10,873 bases of DNA from positions 1 through 10,873 of the forward strand of contig PWND01000075.1 of the NCBI GenBank assembly GCA_003557965.1, read 5' to 3'. Below, piece by piece: positions 1 to 6,889 of the stretch. Source of the DNA: Bacteroidales bacterium (GTDB taxonomy: Bacteria > Bacteroidota > Bacteroidia > Bacteroidales > UBA7960). The notes beneath the pieces were generated by a model. It was given only the letters and a program-made list of their open reading frames with translations, was not told where the DNA came from and ran no database searches. Within the stretch, counting starts at the first letter, position 1, and each line of letters begins with the position of its first letter. The position numbers and the translations under genes were made by a program.

Positions 1-186
1 AACAATTCAAATTCAATAATACTATGTCATAACCATCCCAGTGGTGAAGTTAGCCCCAGCCAATCAGATATCACAATTACAAAAAAGTGTGTTGAGGCAG
101 GAAATTTTATGGAATTAAAAGTTGTTGACCATTTAATTGTATCACAAGACAAATATTTTTCCTTTGCGGATGAAGGCCTGATTTAA
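1..186 (+). CDS. radC: RadC-family JAB/JAMM domain protein, C-terminal fragment (5' end outside window)
   Basis: The frame is open from base 1 and ends at TAA 184-186, giving the last 61 residues of the protein. They begin NNSNSIILCHNHPSGEVSPS and end YFSFADEGLI. The HNHPSG motif followed by SQSD forms the JAMM metal signature (H-x-H...S...D) of the RadC/UPF0758 family, and the DHLIV...YxSFADEGLI tail is the characteristic RadC C-terminus. The family was once linked to DNA repair in E. coli, but its biochemical role is unsettled, so I infer only a metal-binding JAMM domain. The gene converges on aspS with 22 nt between stop codons; only a weak 5-bp inverted repeat (187-191 with 201-205) lies there, and no convincing terminator. 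The N-terminal helix-hairpin-helix part would lie left of the window. Confidence 0.93.
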   Translation, partial: NNSNSIILCHNHPSGEVSPSQSDITITKKCVEAGNFMELKVVDHLIVSQDKYFSFADEGLI

Positions 187-208
187 TAATGTCAGCTTGC
201 CATTAATC

Positions 209-1954
209 TTAGGACGTACGCTTGAGCCCTAATTCTTTTAATTGTTCATCATCAATACCGGAAGGGCTATCAATCATAACATCTCTTCCTGCATTATTTT
301 TTGGAAAAGCAATATAATCTCTAATAGACTCTGTTCCTCCAAATAGTGCACAAAGCCTGTCAAATCCAAAAGCAATACCACCATGAGGCGGAGCACCATA
401 TTTGAAAGCATTTATCAAAAATCCAAATTGAGAATTAGCTTCTTCCTGTGTAAAGCCAAGCACTTCAAACATTTTATTTTGAAGGTTACTGTCATGAATC
501 CGGATAGAACCCCCTCCTACTTCAACACCATTAATAACCATGTCATACGCATTGGCCCTTACTTTATCAGGATTAGAGCCAAGCATTTTAATATCATCAA
601 TTAAAGGAGAGGTAAATGGGTGATGCATTGCATAATATCTTTTAGTTTCCTCATCATACTCCAGTAGAGGAAAATCTACCACCCATGCACATTTAAATTC
701 ATCTGGTTTACGCAGTCCAAGCCTGTTAGCCATTTCAAGCCTAAGCTCTCCTAAAGCATATTGTGTTTGCCTGGTTTCTCCTGCAAGAATAAGTAAAAGA
801 TCGCCCGGTTTTGCATTAAGTTTTTCTGTCCATGATTTAAGTTGTTCATTTGAGAAAAACTTATCAACTGATGACTTAAAAGACCCGTCGTTGTTGCACT
901 TTACATATACCAAACCTTGTGCGCCTATCTGGGGCCTTTTAACCCACTCTGTTAGTGCATCTAATTGTTTTCGGGAATATTCGGCACAGCCTTCTGCACA
1001 AATTCCTACAACTAATTCAGCCTTATCAAATACTTTAAATCCTTTATTCTGAGCCACGTCATTAAGTTCAGCAAACTTCATCCCAAACCTTAAATCCGGC
1101 TTATCTGTACCATATAATTTCATGGCATTATCATAAGAGATATGCTCAAAAGATATATTCTCAATATTCTTTACGTTTTTAAAAAGATGCTTTATAAGGC
1201 CTTCGAAAGTATCAAAAACATCATCCCTTGTAACAAAAGACATTTCGCAATCAATTTGAGTAAACTCCGGTTGCCTGTCAGCCCTAAGGTCTTCATCCCT
1301 AAAGCATTTAACAATTTGAAAATATTTATCGATCCCTCCAACCATTAGCAATTGCTTAAATGTTTGGGGAGATTGAGGCAATGCATAAAACTCTCCGGTA
1401 TTCATTCTCGATGGAACTAAAAAATCCCGGGCACCTTCCGGTGTTGATTTAATTAATACAGGAGTTTCAACTTCAATAAAATTTTGCTTATTTAAATAGT
1501 TCCTGGTTTCAATAGCCATTTTATGGCGAAGCACCAGGTTATCACGCACTACATTGCGTCTAATATCAATATAGCGATATTTCATCCTAAGTTCTTCTCC
1601 ACCATCTGTTTCATCTTCAATAGTAAACGGAGGTATTTCCGATTGATTAAGAATTTCTATATTATCTACAATTATTTCAATTTCTCCTGTTGGAATTTTT
1701 AAGTTCTTGCTGCTTCTTTCAGCAACAACACCACAAGCTTTTATAACGTACTCACGGCCTAACTCATTAGCTTGTGCAAACAGGCTGGCATTTGCTTTCA
1801 TATCAAATGCCAGCTGAGTTACTCCGAACCTGTCTCTTAACTCAACAAAAGTCATTCCGCCCAGCTCTCTTACCCGATGCACCCATCCACACAAAACAAC
1901 TTCTTTACCAATATCTTTTAACCTGATTTCTCCGCAATTATGTGTTCTTATCAT
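209..1954 (-). CDS. aspS: Aspartate--tRNA ligase (AspRS), bacterial type
   Basis: This cytosolic enzyme charges tRNA-Asp with aspartate at the cost of ATP. The 581 residues are close to the usual bacterial length of about 590. An N-terminal OB-fold anticodon-binding domain (about 1-105, with CGWVHRVRELGG) precedes the class II catalytic core. Motif 2 is visible as FRDEDLRADRQPEFTQID around 220-237, and motif 3 as GIAFGFDRL near the C-terminus. The long insert between motifs 2 and 3 (about 285-415) corresponds to the bacterial GAD domain. The start is ATG at 1954, giving MIRTHNCGEI, which aligns with other bacterial AspRS starts (MRTHYCG-like). A TAACTTTG -7 element on the minus strand at 1975-1982 places transcription about 15 nt upstream of this ATG. 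Residue 31 is Leu, which in studied AspRSs goes with tRNA-Asp-only (discriminating) enzymes; that specificity is an inference. Confidence 0.97.
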   Translation of the reverse strand: MIRTHNCGEIRLKDIGKEVVLCGWVHRVRELGGMTFVELRDRFGVTQLAFDMKANASLFAQANELGREYVIKACGVVAERSSKNLKIPTGEIEIIVDNIEILNQSEIPPFTIEDETDGGEELRMKYRYIDIRRNVVRDNLVLRHKMAIETRNYLNKQNFIEVETPVLIKSTPEGARDFLVPSRMNTGEFYALPQSPQTFKQLLMVGGIDKYFQIVKCFRDEDLRADRQPEFTQIDCEMSFVTRDDVFDTFEGLIKHLFKNVKNIENISFEHISYDNAMKLYGTDKPDLRFGMKFAELNDVAQNKGFKVFDKAELVVGICAEGCAEYSRKQLDALTEWVKRPQIGAQGLVYVKCNNDGSFKSSVDKFFSNEQLKSWTEKLNAKPGDLLLILAGETRQTQYALGELRLEMANRLGLRKPDEFKCAWVVDFPLLEYDEETKRYYAMHHPFTSPLIDDIKMLGSNPDKVRANAYDMVINGVEVGGGSIRIHDSNLQNKMFEVLGFTQEEANSQFGFLINAFKYGAPPHGGIAFGFDRLCALFGGTESIRDYIAFPKNNAGRDVMIDSPSGIDDEQLKELGLKRTS

Positions 1955-1974
1955 ATCTTTAGTTTTTAAAAATG

Positions 1975-1982
1975 CAAAGTTA
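1975..1982 (-). promoter_or_regulatory. Bacteroidota -7 promoter element of aspS
   Basis: The minus strand reads TAACTTTG here, an exact match to the Bacteroidota primary-sigma -7 consensus TAnnTTTG. It ends 20 nt before the aspS ATG, so the leader would be roughly 15 nt. No TTTG -33 element is present at 19-21 nt spacing. Confidence 0.6.
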
Positions 1983-2105
1983 AAAAATAAGCACTAACTA
2001 AGCAGGAGAAAATCAATCAAATTATTTATTGCCATAACTGTCTTATTTTCAATTATTCTCCGGGGAAGCCTTATTCTTATTATTATTTTTTTAAGAAATA
2101 TTATT

Positions 2106-2113
2106 TATCTTTG
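2106..2113 (+). promoter_or_regulatory. Bacteroidota -7 promoter element of the hybrid sensor kinase
   Basis: TATCTTTG matches TAnnTTTG exactly and ends 15 nt before the ATG at 2129. Transcription would begin near 2119-2120, leaving only about 10 nt of leader. The upstream DNA is very T/A-rich (2071-2105) without a clear -33 TTTG. The position also argues against the in-frame TTG at 2111, which lies inside the element. Confidence 0.55.
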
Positions 2114-2128
2114 ACTAATTTGATTATT

Positions 2129-5100
2129 ATGAGATTTGTTTTGTTTTACATATCAGTTTTATTACTGCTTAGCTCATGTTCAGATAAAGAAAAAGAGCCT
2201 CACAAGCTAATCCTTTTTAGAGACATAAAAGCATTAGACAACCAGGATTCTGTTGTAAAAAATGTAAGCCCTCAGAAAACCAAAACACTCTCAAAACCTA
2301 CTATTCACAAAGCATCAGAGCCATTAATAACGGTAACAAATAAAAACATAATACAAGCTGAAAAACAAGAAATTATTACAAATACAACCAGCCCTAAAAA
2401 ATGCACACCCGGTGAAACTGGTTATAAACTGCCCTTCATAAGCAAAGCAATACACAATAAAGTTAGTGCAAAAACACCCCAGGTTGTGGAAGCAAAGCCT
2501 GCTTATTCTAAAGAAAGAAACCCTTATAGCTTTAAATTTTTCACCAGGCTTCAAGGGTTAACACATGACGACATAAGTTGTATTACACAAGATAGCAGGG
2601 GAAATTTATGGATAGGATCGTATTTTAGCGGTGCTTCAAAATTTGATGGTGAGAATTTTACTCATTATTCAGAAGCTTCCGGGTTGGTTCAAAATCGTGT
2701 TATAACAATAATTGAAGACCGTTTTGAAAACATTTGGCTTGGTGCTGTAAGCGGAGGGATATCAAAATATAACGGCCTTTATTTTACAAACTTTACAACA
2801 AAAGAAGGCCTGAGCAGCAATAATATTGAAAGATTATTTGAGGACAGCAAAGGAAATATTTGGGTAGGAACATATGACAATGGGGTTTCTGTATTTGATG
2901 GAAAAACATTCACACATTACACAACAGAAAATGGCTTGAGTAATAATACTATTTATTCAATTACAGAAGATAAGCATGGCAATATCTGGTTAGGAACTAA
3001 TGGTGGTGGAGTAGTTAAGTTTGACGGGAAGAGTTTTTTCCATTACACCACTGAACATGGCCTAAGCAGTAATTATGTGCATGATATCATTTTTGATAGA
3101 AATGAGAATATGTGGATTGCAACAGATGATGGTGGAGTTACAAAAGTTTTAAATTCACAAAACGAAAACAATGATATAAAACTAAAATATTTTACAAGTA
3201 CAAACGGCTTGAGCAGCAACAGCATACTTTCCATAACAGAAGACAGCAAGGGTAATATATGGTTTGGGACAAGAGGTGAAGGACTTATAAAGTATGATTA
3301 TAGTTTCTTTCATTATTATTCACATAATGAAGGAATCATAAATAATATTATTAGTGCAATTTTTGAAGAAGAAAACGGGCAAGTTTGGATAGGTACGGTT
3401 GGCGGTGGAGTTGCAAAGTTCCAGGGAAACTTATTTACACATTTTTCGCAATTTGAAGGCTTAATAAATAGTGATATCAGGAGCATAGCACAAGATGAAT
3501 CAGGCAATTTGTGGTTTGGCTCTAATGGCAATGGTGTGTTTTTATATGATGGCTGGACTTTTACAAATTACACAAGCAATGAAGGACTTGCAAATAATTA
3601 TATAAGAAGTATTTACAAAAGCTCAGATAACAAAATTTGGATTGGCACAAGCGGAGGAGGTGTTAGTATTTATGACGGGGAGTATTTTTATAACTACACC
3701 TCTGAAGACGGGCTCTGCAGTGATTACATATTTACTATTACTGAAGACGCAAAAGGCAATATGTGGCTAACAACTGCCGGAAACGGTATTTGTAAAATTA
3801 TCCTGGAAAACGGAGAACCTGTTTTAATAAAAAATTTCAATACTGAAAGTGGCATAGTTGATAATAATGTTGTTGACATTTTACAAGACAAAAACGACAA
3901 TATATGGATTGCCACCAGCCAAAAAGGCATTTCCATGTATGATGGTGAGAATATTTACAATTACTCTGACAACAACTTCTTAATCAGCAACGACATTACC
4001 GGAATTTTTGAAGATTCAAGGGGTAACATTTGGATATCACATTACGGGCACGGAGCAACAATATTTAACGGGCATTATTTTGCTAATATTTCTAAAACTG
4101 AAGGCCTGATTAACAACTATGTTTTTTCAGTCACCGAAGATTCCCATGGCAACATCTGGCTTGGCACAAGACATGGATTAAGCGTTTTAAGTAAAAACAA
4201 TTACTCAAAAATGCTGTCTTTTATTGAAAAAGGCCGCCCTGTTGATATCAATATAAAAGAGATGTTTACTTTTAAAAATTTCAATTATGAGGATGGCTTT
4301 TTAGGAATTGGCTGTAACCCCAGGGCTATATTTGAGGATAGCTCCGGTAAAATATGGATTGGTGCTAATGAACTATTAACATCAATAAAACCAATTAAAG
4401 ACATATCATTAAAAAGCAAGCCCAGGTTGCAGCTAACACGCCTGGGATTATTTAACGAATATATAAACTGGGAGGTTTTTCAAAAAAATCCGGATACCGT
4501 TCTTTTGTTAAACAATGGTGTTAAGGTAAAAAATGTAGAATACAGCAGCTTGCACAGGTGGAGTAATTTACCAAAGGATTTATCTCTTCAAAGTGATAAT
4601 AACTACCTTACATTTAGCTTTGTTGGAACAGCCTCCAGCCAATTTGGCAATAACAGGTATCAATATATTCTCGAAGGCCTTGATAATAACTGGAGTTCGC
4701 TAATTGACAGAGCAGAAGCTCACTACGCAGGTCTTACCCACGGCAGTTATACATTCAGAGTAAGGGCATTAAGCCCTGATGGGACATGGAGTGATGAAGC
4801 TAAATATACATTTTATATAAACCCACCATGGTATCTTACCTGGCAGGCTTATCTTATGTACTCTATATTGTTAGTATTTTTAGTATCATTCTTTTATATA
4901 CTAAGAAAAAAACAAAGGCAAAAAAAGCAAGACGAAAGGATTAAATCAGTCCTTATGGAGAAGGAAGTAGAAGTAGCAAGAAAATCAGCAGAGTTTAAGC
5001 AAAACTTCCTTGCAAACATGAGCCATGAAATACGTACACCACTTACAGGTATTTTAGGAATGGCTGAAATAGTAAACAAAACTGAATTAAACCCTGAGCA

Positions 5101-6124
5101 AAAAAGCCACATTAATACTTTAATACAAAGCGGCCAAAATTTAAAAGAAATAATAGACCTGATACTAGATTATTCAAAAATTGAAGCTGGAAAAGCAAAG
5201 CTAAAACCAAAGGTATTTTCCTTTTTTAAGTTATTAAACAATTTAGAACTACTGTACTCGCCTTTGTGCAAAAACAAGGGGCTGGATTATGAAACAATCA
5301 TAAGCTCAAAAATACCGGAATACTTAATGTGCGACATGAGCAAGGTTAATCAAGTAATAAGCAATTTTTTGTCAAATGCAATTAAATTTACTGACACCGG
5401 AGGTGTTATTGTAAAAGCTTCTATTGATGAAAAAATTACAAATTCCGGAGTACATAAAGACAAAAAAATCATTGGGATTAAAATTGAGGTTAAAGATACC
5501 GGTAAGGGTTTTAATACTGAAATGCAAGAAAAACTGTTTGAGCCATTTTCACAGATAGATTATGGGCAAACCAGGAGCTTTGAGGGTACCGGCTTAGGAT
5601 TATCTATTTGTAAAGAACTAACAAAATTACTAAACGGCGAGATTGGTGTAAAAAGCCAACCAAACAAAGGCAGCACATTTTGGTTCACCTTTAGAGCTGT
5701 TGAAGAAGAAAAACCAAAAGAAGAAGAAACAAGTATGGACAACAACAAAAAACCTGCAAATTCAATAAATATTTTATTAGTTGAAGACAAGCCAATAACT
5801 CAAAAAGTTGTAAAACTTATGCTAAACTCGTTAGGCCATGAAGTAACACTGGCAAATAATGGCCAGGATTGTGTGGAAATATATGAGCATGGTAAATTTG
5901 ACCTGGTTTTAATGGATATCCAAATGCCGGTAATGGATGGAATAACAGCAACAAAATTATTAAGGGAAAACCACAGGGAACTCCCCCCTATTGTTGGATT
6001 AAGTGCAAATGCTTTTGAAGGTGATAGGGAAAAATATATTGGGCTGGGCCTTGACGAGTACCTCACTAAACCCGTTAAAGAAGATGATTTTGTAAAATTA
6101 CTTAATGTTTTAGGGCTGGGTTAA
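2129..6124 (+). CDS. Hybrid two-component sensor histidine kinase with 14 propeller repeats, Y_Y_Y domain and C-terminal receiver
   Basis: Predicted to sense an extracytoplasmic signal and autophosphorylate inside the cell. Starting from ATG 2129 it has 1331 residues. MRFVLFYISVLLLLSSC is a lipoprotein signal (lipobox LSSC, Cys17). Residues 18 to about 135 are a Lys/Thr/Ser/Pro-rich, probably disordered linker. Fourteen repeats of about 42 residues (consensus GLssN.I..I.ED..GNIWiGT.ggGv..fdG) cover about 143-755, enough for two seven-bladed propellers. A Y_Y_Y domain (about 822-898) ends in NPPWYLTW, followed by one membrane span at about 906-925. HisKA contains SHEIRTP with phospho-acceptor His966. 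The HATPase has an N box at Asn1083, G1 DTGKGF at 1123 and G2 GTGLGLS at 1153. The receiver has Glu1219/Asp1220, phospho-acceptor Asp1263 and Lys1314, and the protein ends 17 residues later. Unlike many Bacteroidota HTCS regulators there is no AraC-type HTH, and no polysaccharide-utilisation genes are nearby, so its output and ligand are unknown. Confidence 0.95.
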   Translation: MRFVLFYISVLLLLSSCSDKEKEPHKLILFRDIKALDNQDSVVKNVSPQKTKTLSKPTIHKASEPLITVTNKNIIQAEKQEIITNTTSPKKCTPGETGYKLPFISKAIHNKVSAKTPQVVEAKPAYSKERNPYSFKFFTRLQGLTHDDISCITQDSRGNLWIGSYFSGASKFDGENFTHYSEASGLVQNRVITIIEDRFENIWLGAVSGGISKYNGLYFTNFTTKEGLSSNNIERLFEDSKGNIWVGTYDNGVSVFDGKTFTHYTTENGLSNNTIYSITEDKHGNIWLGTNGGGVVKFDGKSFFHYTTEHGLSSNYVHDIIFDRNENMWIATDDGGVTKVLNSQNENNDIKLKYFTSTNGLSSNSILSITEDSKGNIWFGTRGEGLIKYDYSFFHYYSHNEGIINNIISAIFEEENGQVWIGTVGGGVAKFQGNLFTHFSQFEGLINSDIRSIAQDESGNLWFGSNGNGVFLYDGWTFTNYTSNEGLANNYIRSIYKSSDNKIWIGTSGGGVSIYDGEYFYNYTSEDGLCSDYIFTITEDAKGNMWLTTAGNGICKIILENGEPVLIKNFNTESGIVDNNVVDILQDKNDNIWIATSQKGISMYDGENIYNYSDNNFLISNDITGIFEDSRGNIWISHYGHGATIFNGHYFANISKTEGLINNYVFSVTEDSHGNIWLGTRHGLSVLSKNNYSKMLSFIEKGRPVDINIKEMFTFKNFNYEDGFLGIGCNPRAIFEDSSGKIWIGANELLTSIKPIKDISLKSKPRLQLTRLGLFNEYINWEVFQKNPDTVLLLNNGVKVKNVEYSSLHRWSNLPKDLSLQSDNNYLTFSFVGTASSQFGNNRYQYILEGLDNNWSSLIDRAEAHYAGLTHGSYTFRVRALSPDGTWSDEAKYTFYINPPWYLTWQAYLMYSILLVFLVSFFYILRKKQRQKKQDERIKSVLMEKEVEVARKSAEFKQNFLANMSHEIRTPLTGILGMAEIVNKTELNPEQKSHINTLIQSGQNLKEIIDLILDYSKIEAGKAKLKPKVFSFFKLLNNLELLYSPLCKNKGLDYETIISSKIPEYLMCDMSKVNQVISNFLSNAIKFTDTGGVIVKASIDEKITNSGVHKDKKIIGIKIEVKDTGKGFNTEMQEKLFEPFSQIDYGQTRSFEGTGLGLSICKELTKLLNGEIGVKSQPNKGSTFWFTFRAVEEEKPKEEETSMDNNKKPANSINILLVEDKPITQKVVKLMLNSLGHEVTLANNGQDCVEIYEHGKFDLVLMDIQMPVMDGITATKLLRENHRELPPIVGLSANAFEGDREKYIGLGLDEYLTKPVKEDDFVKLLNVLGLG
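2555..4390 (+). repeat. Tandem coding repeats: 14 propeller blades, about 126 bp each
   Basis: These are protein-level repeats within the sensor kinase. I count 14 units beginning GL/GI/GF and containing an ED..GNIW core. Several lie at an exact 126-bp period: unit starts at 2807, 2933 and 3059 are precisely 126 bp apart. Units 5, 10 and 13 carry insertions after the blade core. At DNA level adjacent units share only short stretches such as GGCCTGAGCAGCAA, so they are diverged rather than recently amplified. Confidence 0.85.
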
Positions 6125-6194
6125 TTCTGTTGTAAGACGCAAGCATAACTTTAGCAGTTTTACTACCGTTTAATTCCAAAATTATTTTAACAAC

Positions 6195-6767
6195 ATGAAA
6201 ACAGGACTATTATTCGGATCATTTAACCCAATTCATAACGGCCACTTAATCATTGCAAATTATATTCTTCAATATACAGATATCAATGAAATTATTTTGG
6301 TTGTTTCTCCTCAGAACCCTTTTAAAAAAGACAATGAATTGCTTGACAAAAGCATCCGCATTAAGTTAGCCGAGATGGCTCTGGAAGGCAATAAAAATAT
6401 CAGGCCAAGTGACATTGAGTTTAGCATGAGTCTTCCATCTTATACTATTGATACCATAAAAAAATTCATGACTATAAAACCTGATAATGATTATGTTTTA
6501 ATAATTGGTTCTGACAACCAGGATAGCTTAGACTTGTGGAAAGACTATAAAGAACTTTTAAGCCTTGTTGATGTGTATGTATATCCAAGGCCAGGATATA
6601 AACCACAAAAGTTTAAAGCACACCCGAAGATTATTGCAGTTAATGCACCATTATTAGAAATTTCTTCTACTAAAATAAGGAGCATGCTTAAAGAAGGTAA
6701 AGACCCAAGGTATTTATTGCCTGACAAAGTATATGCAGAAGTTCTTATCAAAAAATTCTACAAGTAA
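6195..6767 (+). CDS. nadD: Nicotinate-nucleotide adenylyltransferase
   Basis: Transfers AMP from ATP to nicotinate mononucleotide, forming deamido-NAD in cytosolic NAD synthesis. The 190 residues match the usual family length (about 190-215). The nucleotidyltransferase signature GSFNPIHNGH (8-17) holds the HxGH ATP-binding motif. A GSDN...LDLWKDY segment (about 105-118) is the substrate-side motif seen in NadD rather than in CoaD. The second ATP motif ISSTKIR is at 156-162. The start ATG 6195 gives MKTGLLFGSFNP, the standard N-terminus. The gene begins 70 nt after the kinase stop. I see no hairpin terminator between them and only a weak promoter-like TAACTTTA at 6146-6153, so read-through from the kinase gene is possible. 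Confidence 0.95.
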   Translation: MKTGLLFGSFNPIHNGHLIIANYILQYTDINEIILVVSPQNPFKKDNELLDKSIRIKLAEMALEGNKNIRPSDIEFSMSLPSYTIDTIKKFMTIKPDNDYVLIIGSDNQDSLDLWKDYKELLSLVDVYVYPRPGYKPQKFKAHPKIIAVNAPLLEISSTKIRSMLKEGKDPRYLLPDKVYAEVLIKKFYK

Positions 6768-6803
6768 GGTTTCTTTTTAATCTCGTCATTCAACTAAATT
6801 GCG

Positions 6804-6811
6804 TATCTTTG
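6804..6811 (+). promoter_or_regulatory. Bacteroidota -7 promoter element of lepA
   Basis: TATCTTTG matches TAnnTTTG exactly in the 122-nt gap between nadD and lepA. The expected start of transcription is near 6817, giving a leader of about 73 nt before the GTG start. There is no TTTG at the -33 spacing. The leader holds a small hairpin (CAAAT/ATTTG, 6863-6876) close to the start codon. Confidence 0.6.
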
Positions 6812-6889
6812 CAAGCTGAAAAATCACTATTTAATACTTTATTAGTAGTCGTGAGCTAATTACAAATCAATATTTGAAAATATACATTA

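Noticed and set aside
187..208. Possible bidirectional terminator between radC and aspS (TAATG...CATTA)
   Set aside because: Only 5 AT-rich pairs with a 9-nt loop and no T-tract on either strand.
2005..2061. Distant inverted repeat GGAGAA...TTCTCC between aspS and the kinase
   Set aside because: Six bases separated by about 45 nt with poor extension; no basis to call an operator.
2111..2128. TTG at 2111 as the start of the sensor kinase (six extra residues)
   Set aside because: It lies inside the predicted -7 promoter element. Starting at ATG 2129 gives an ordinary lipoprotein signal with a positive residue at position 2.
5735..5737. Internal in-frame ATG after an A/G-rich stretch, possibly giving a free receiver-domain protein
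   Set aside because: It sits at a natural HATPase-receiver linker, but A/G-rich runs are common in Lys/Glu codons here and no promoter element is visible just upstream, so there is no positive evidence for internal initiation.
2129..6124. Possibility that the kinase belongs to a polysaccharide-utilisation locus
   Set aside because: The architecture is like HTCS regulators, but there is no SusC/SusD, glycosidase or HTH domain in the window; its neighbours are aspS and nadD.
6146..6153. TAACTTTA as a nadD promoter
   Set aside because: It misses the last G of TAnnTTTG, and the nearest TTG (6130-6132) is only 13 nt away, the wrong spacing. Too weak to list as a feature.
6863..6876. Small hairpin CAAAT-CAAT-ATTTG just before the lepA GTG start
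   Set aside because: Five AT-rich base pairs are expected by chance in such DNA. No conserved leader or riboswitch element is recognisable around it.
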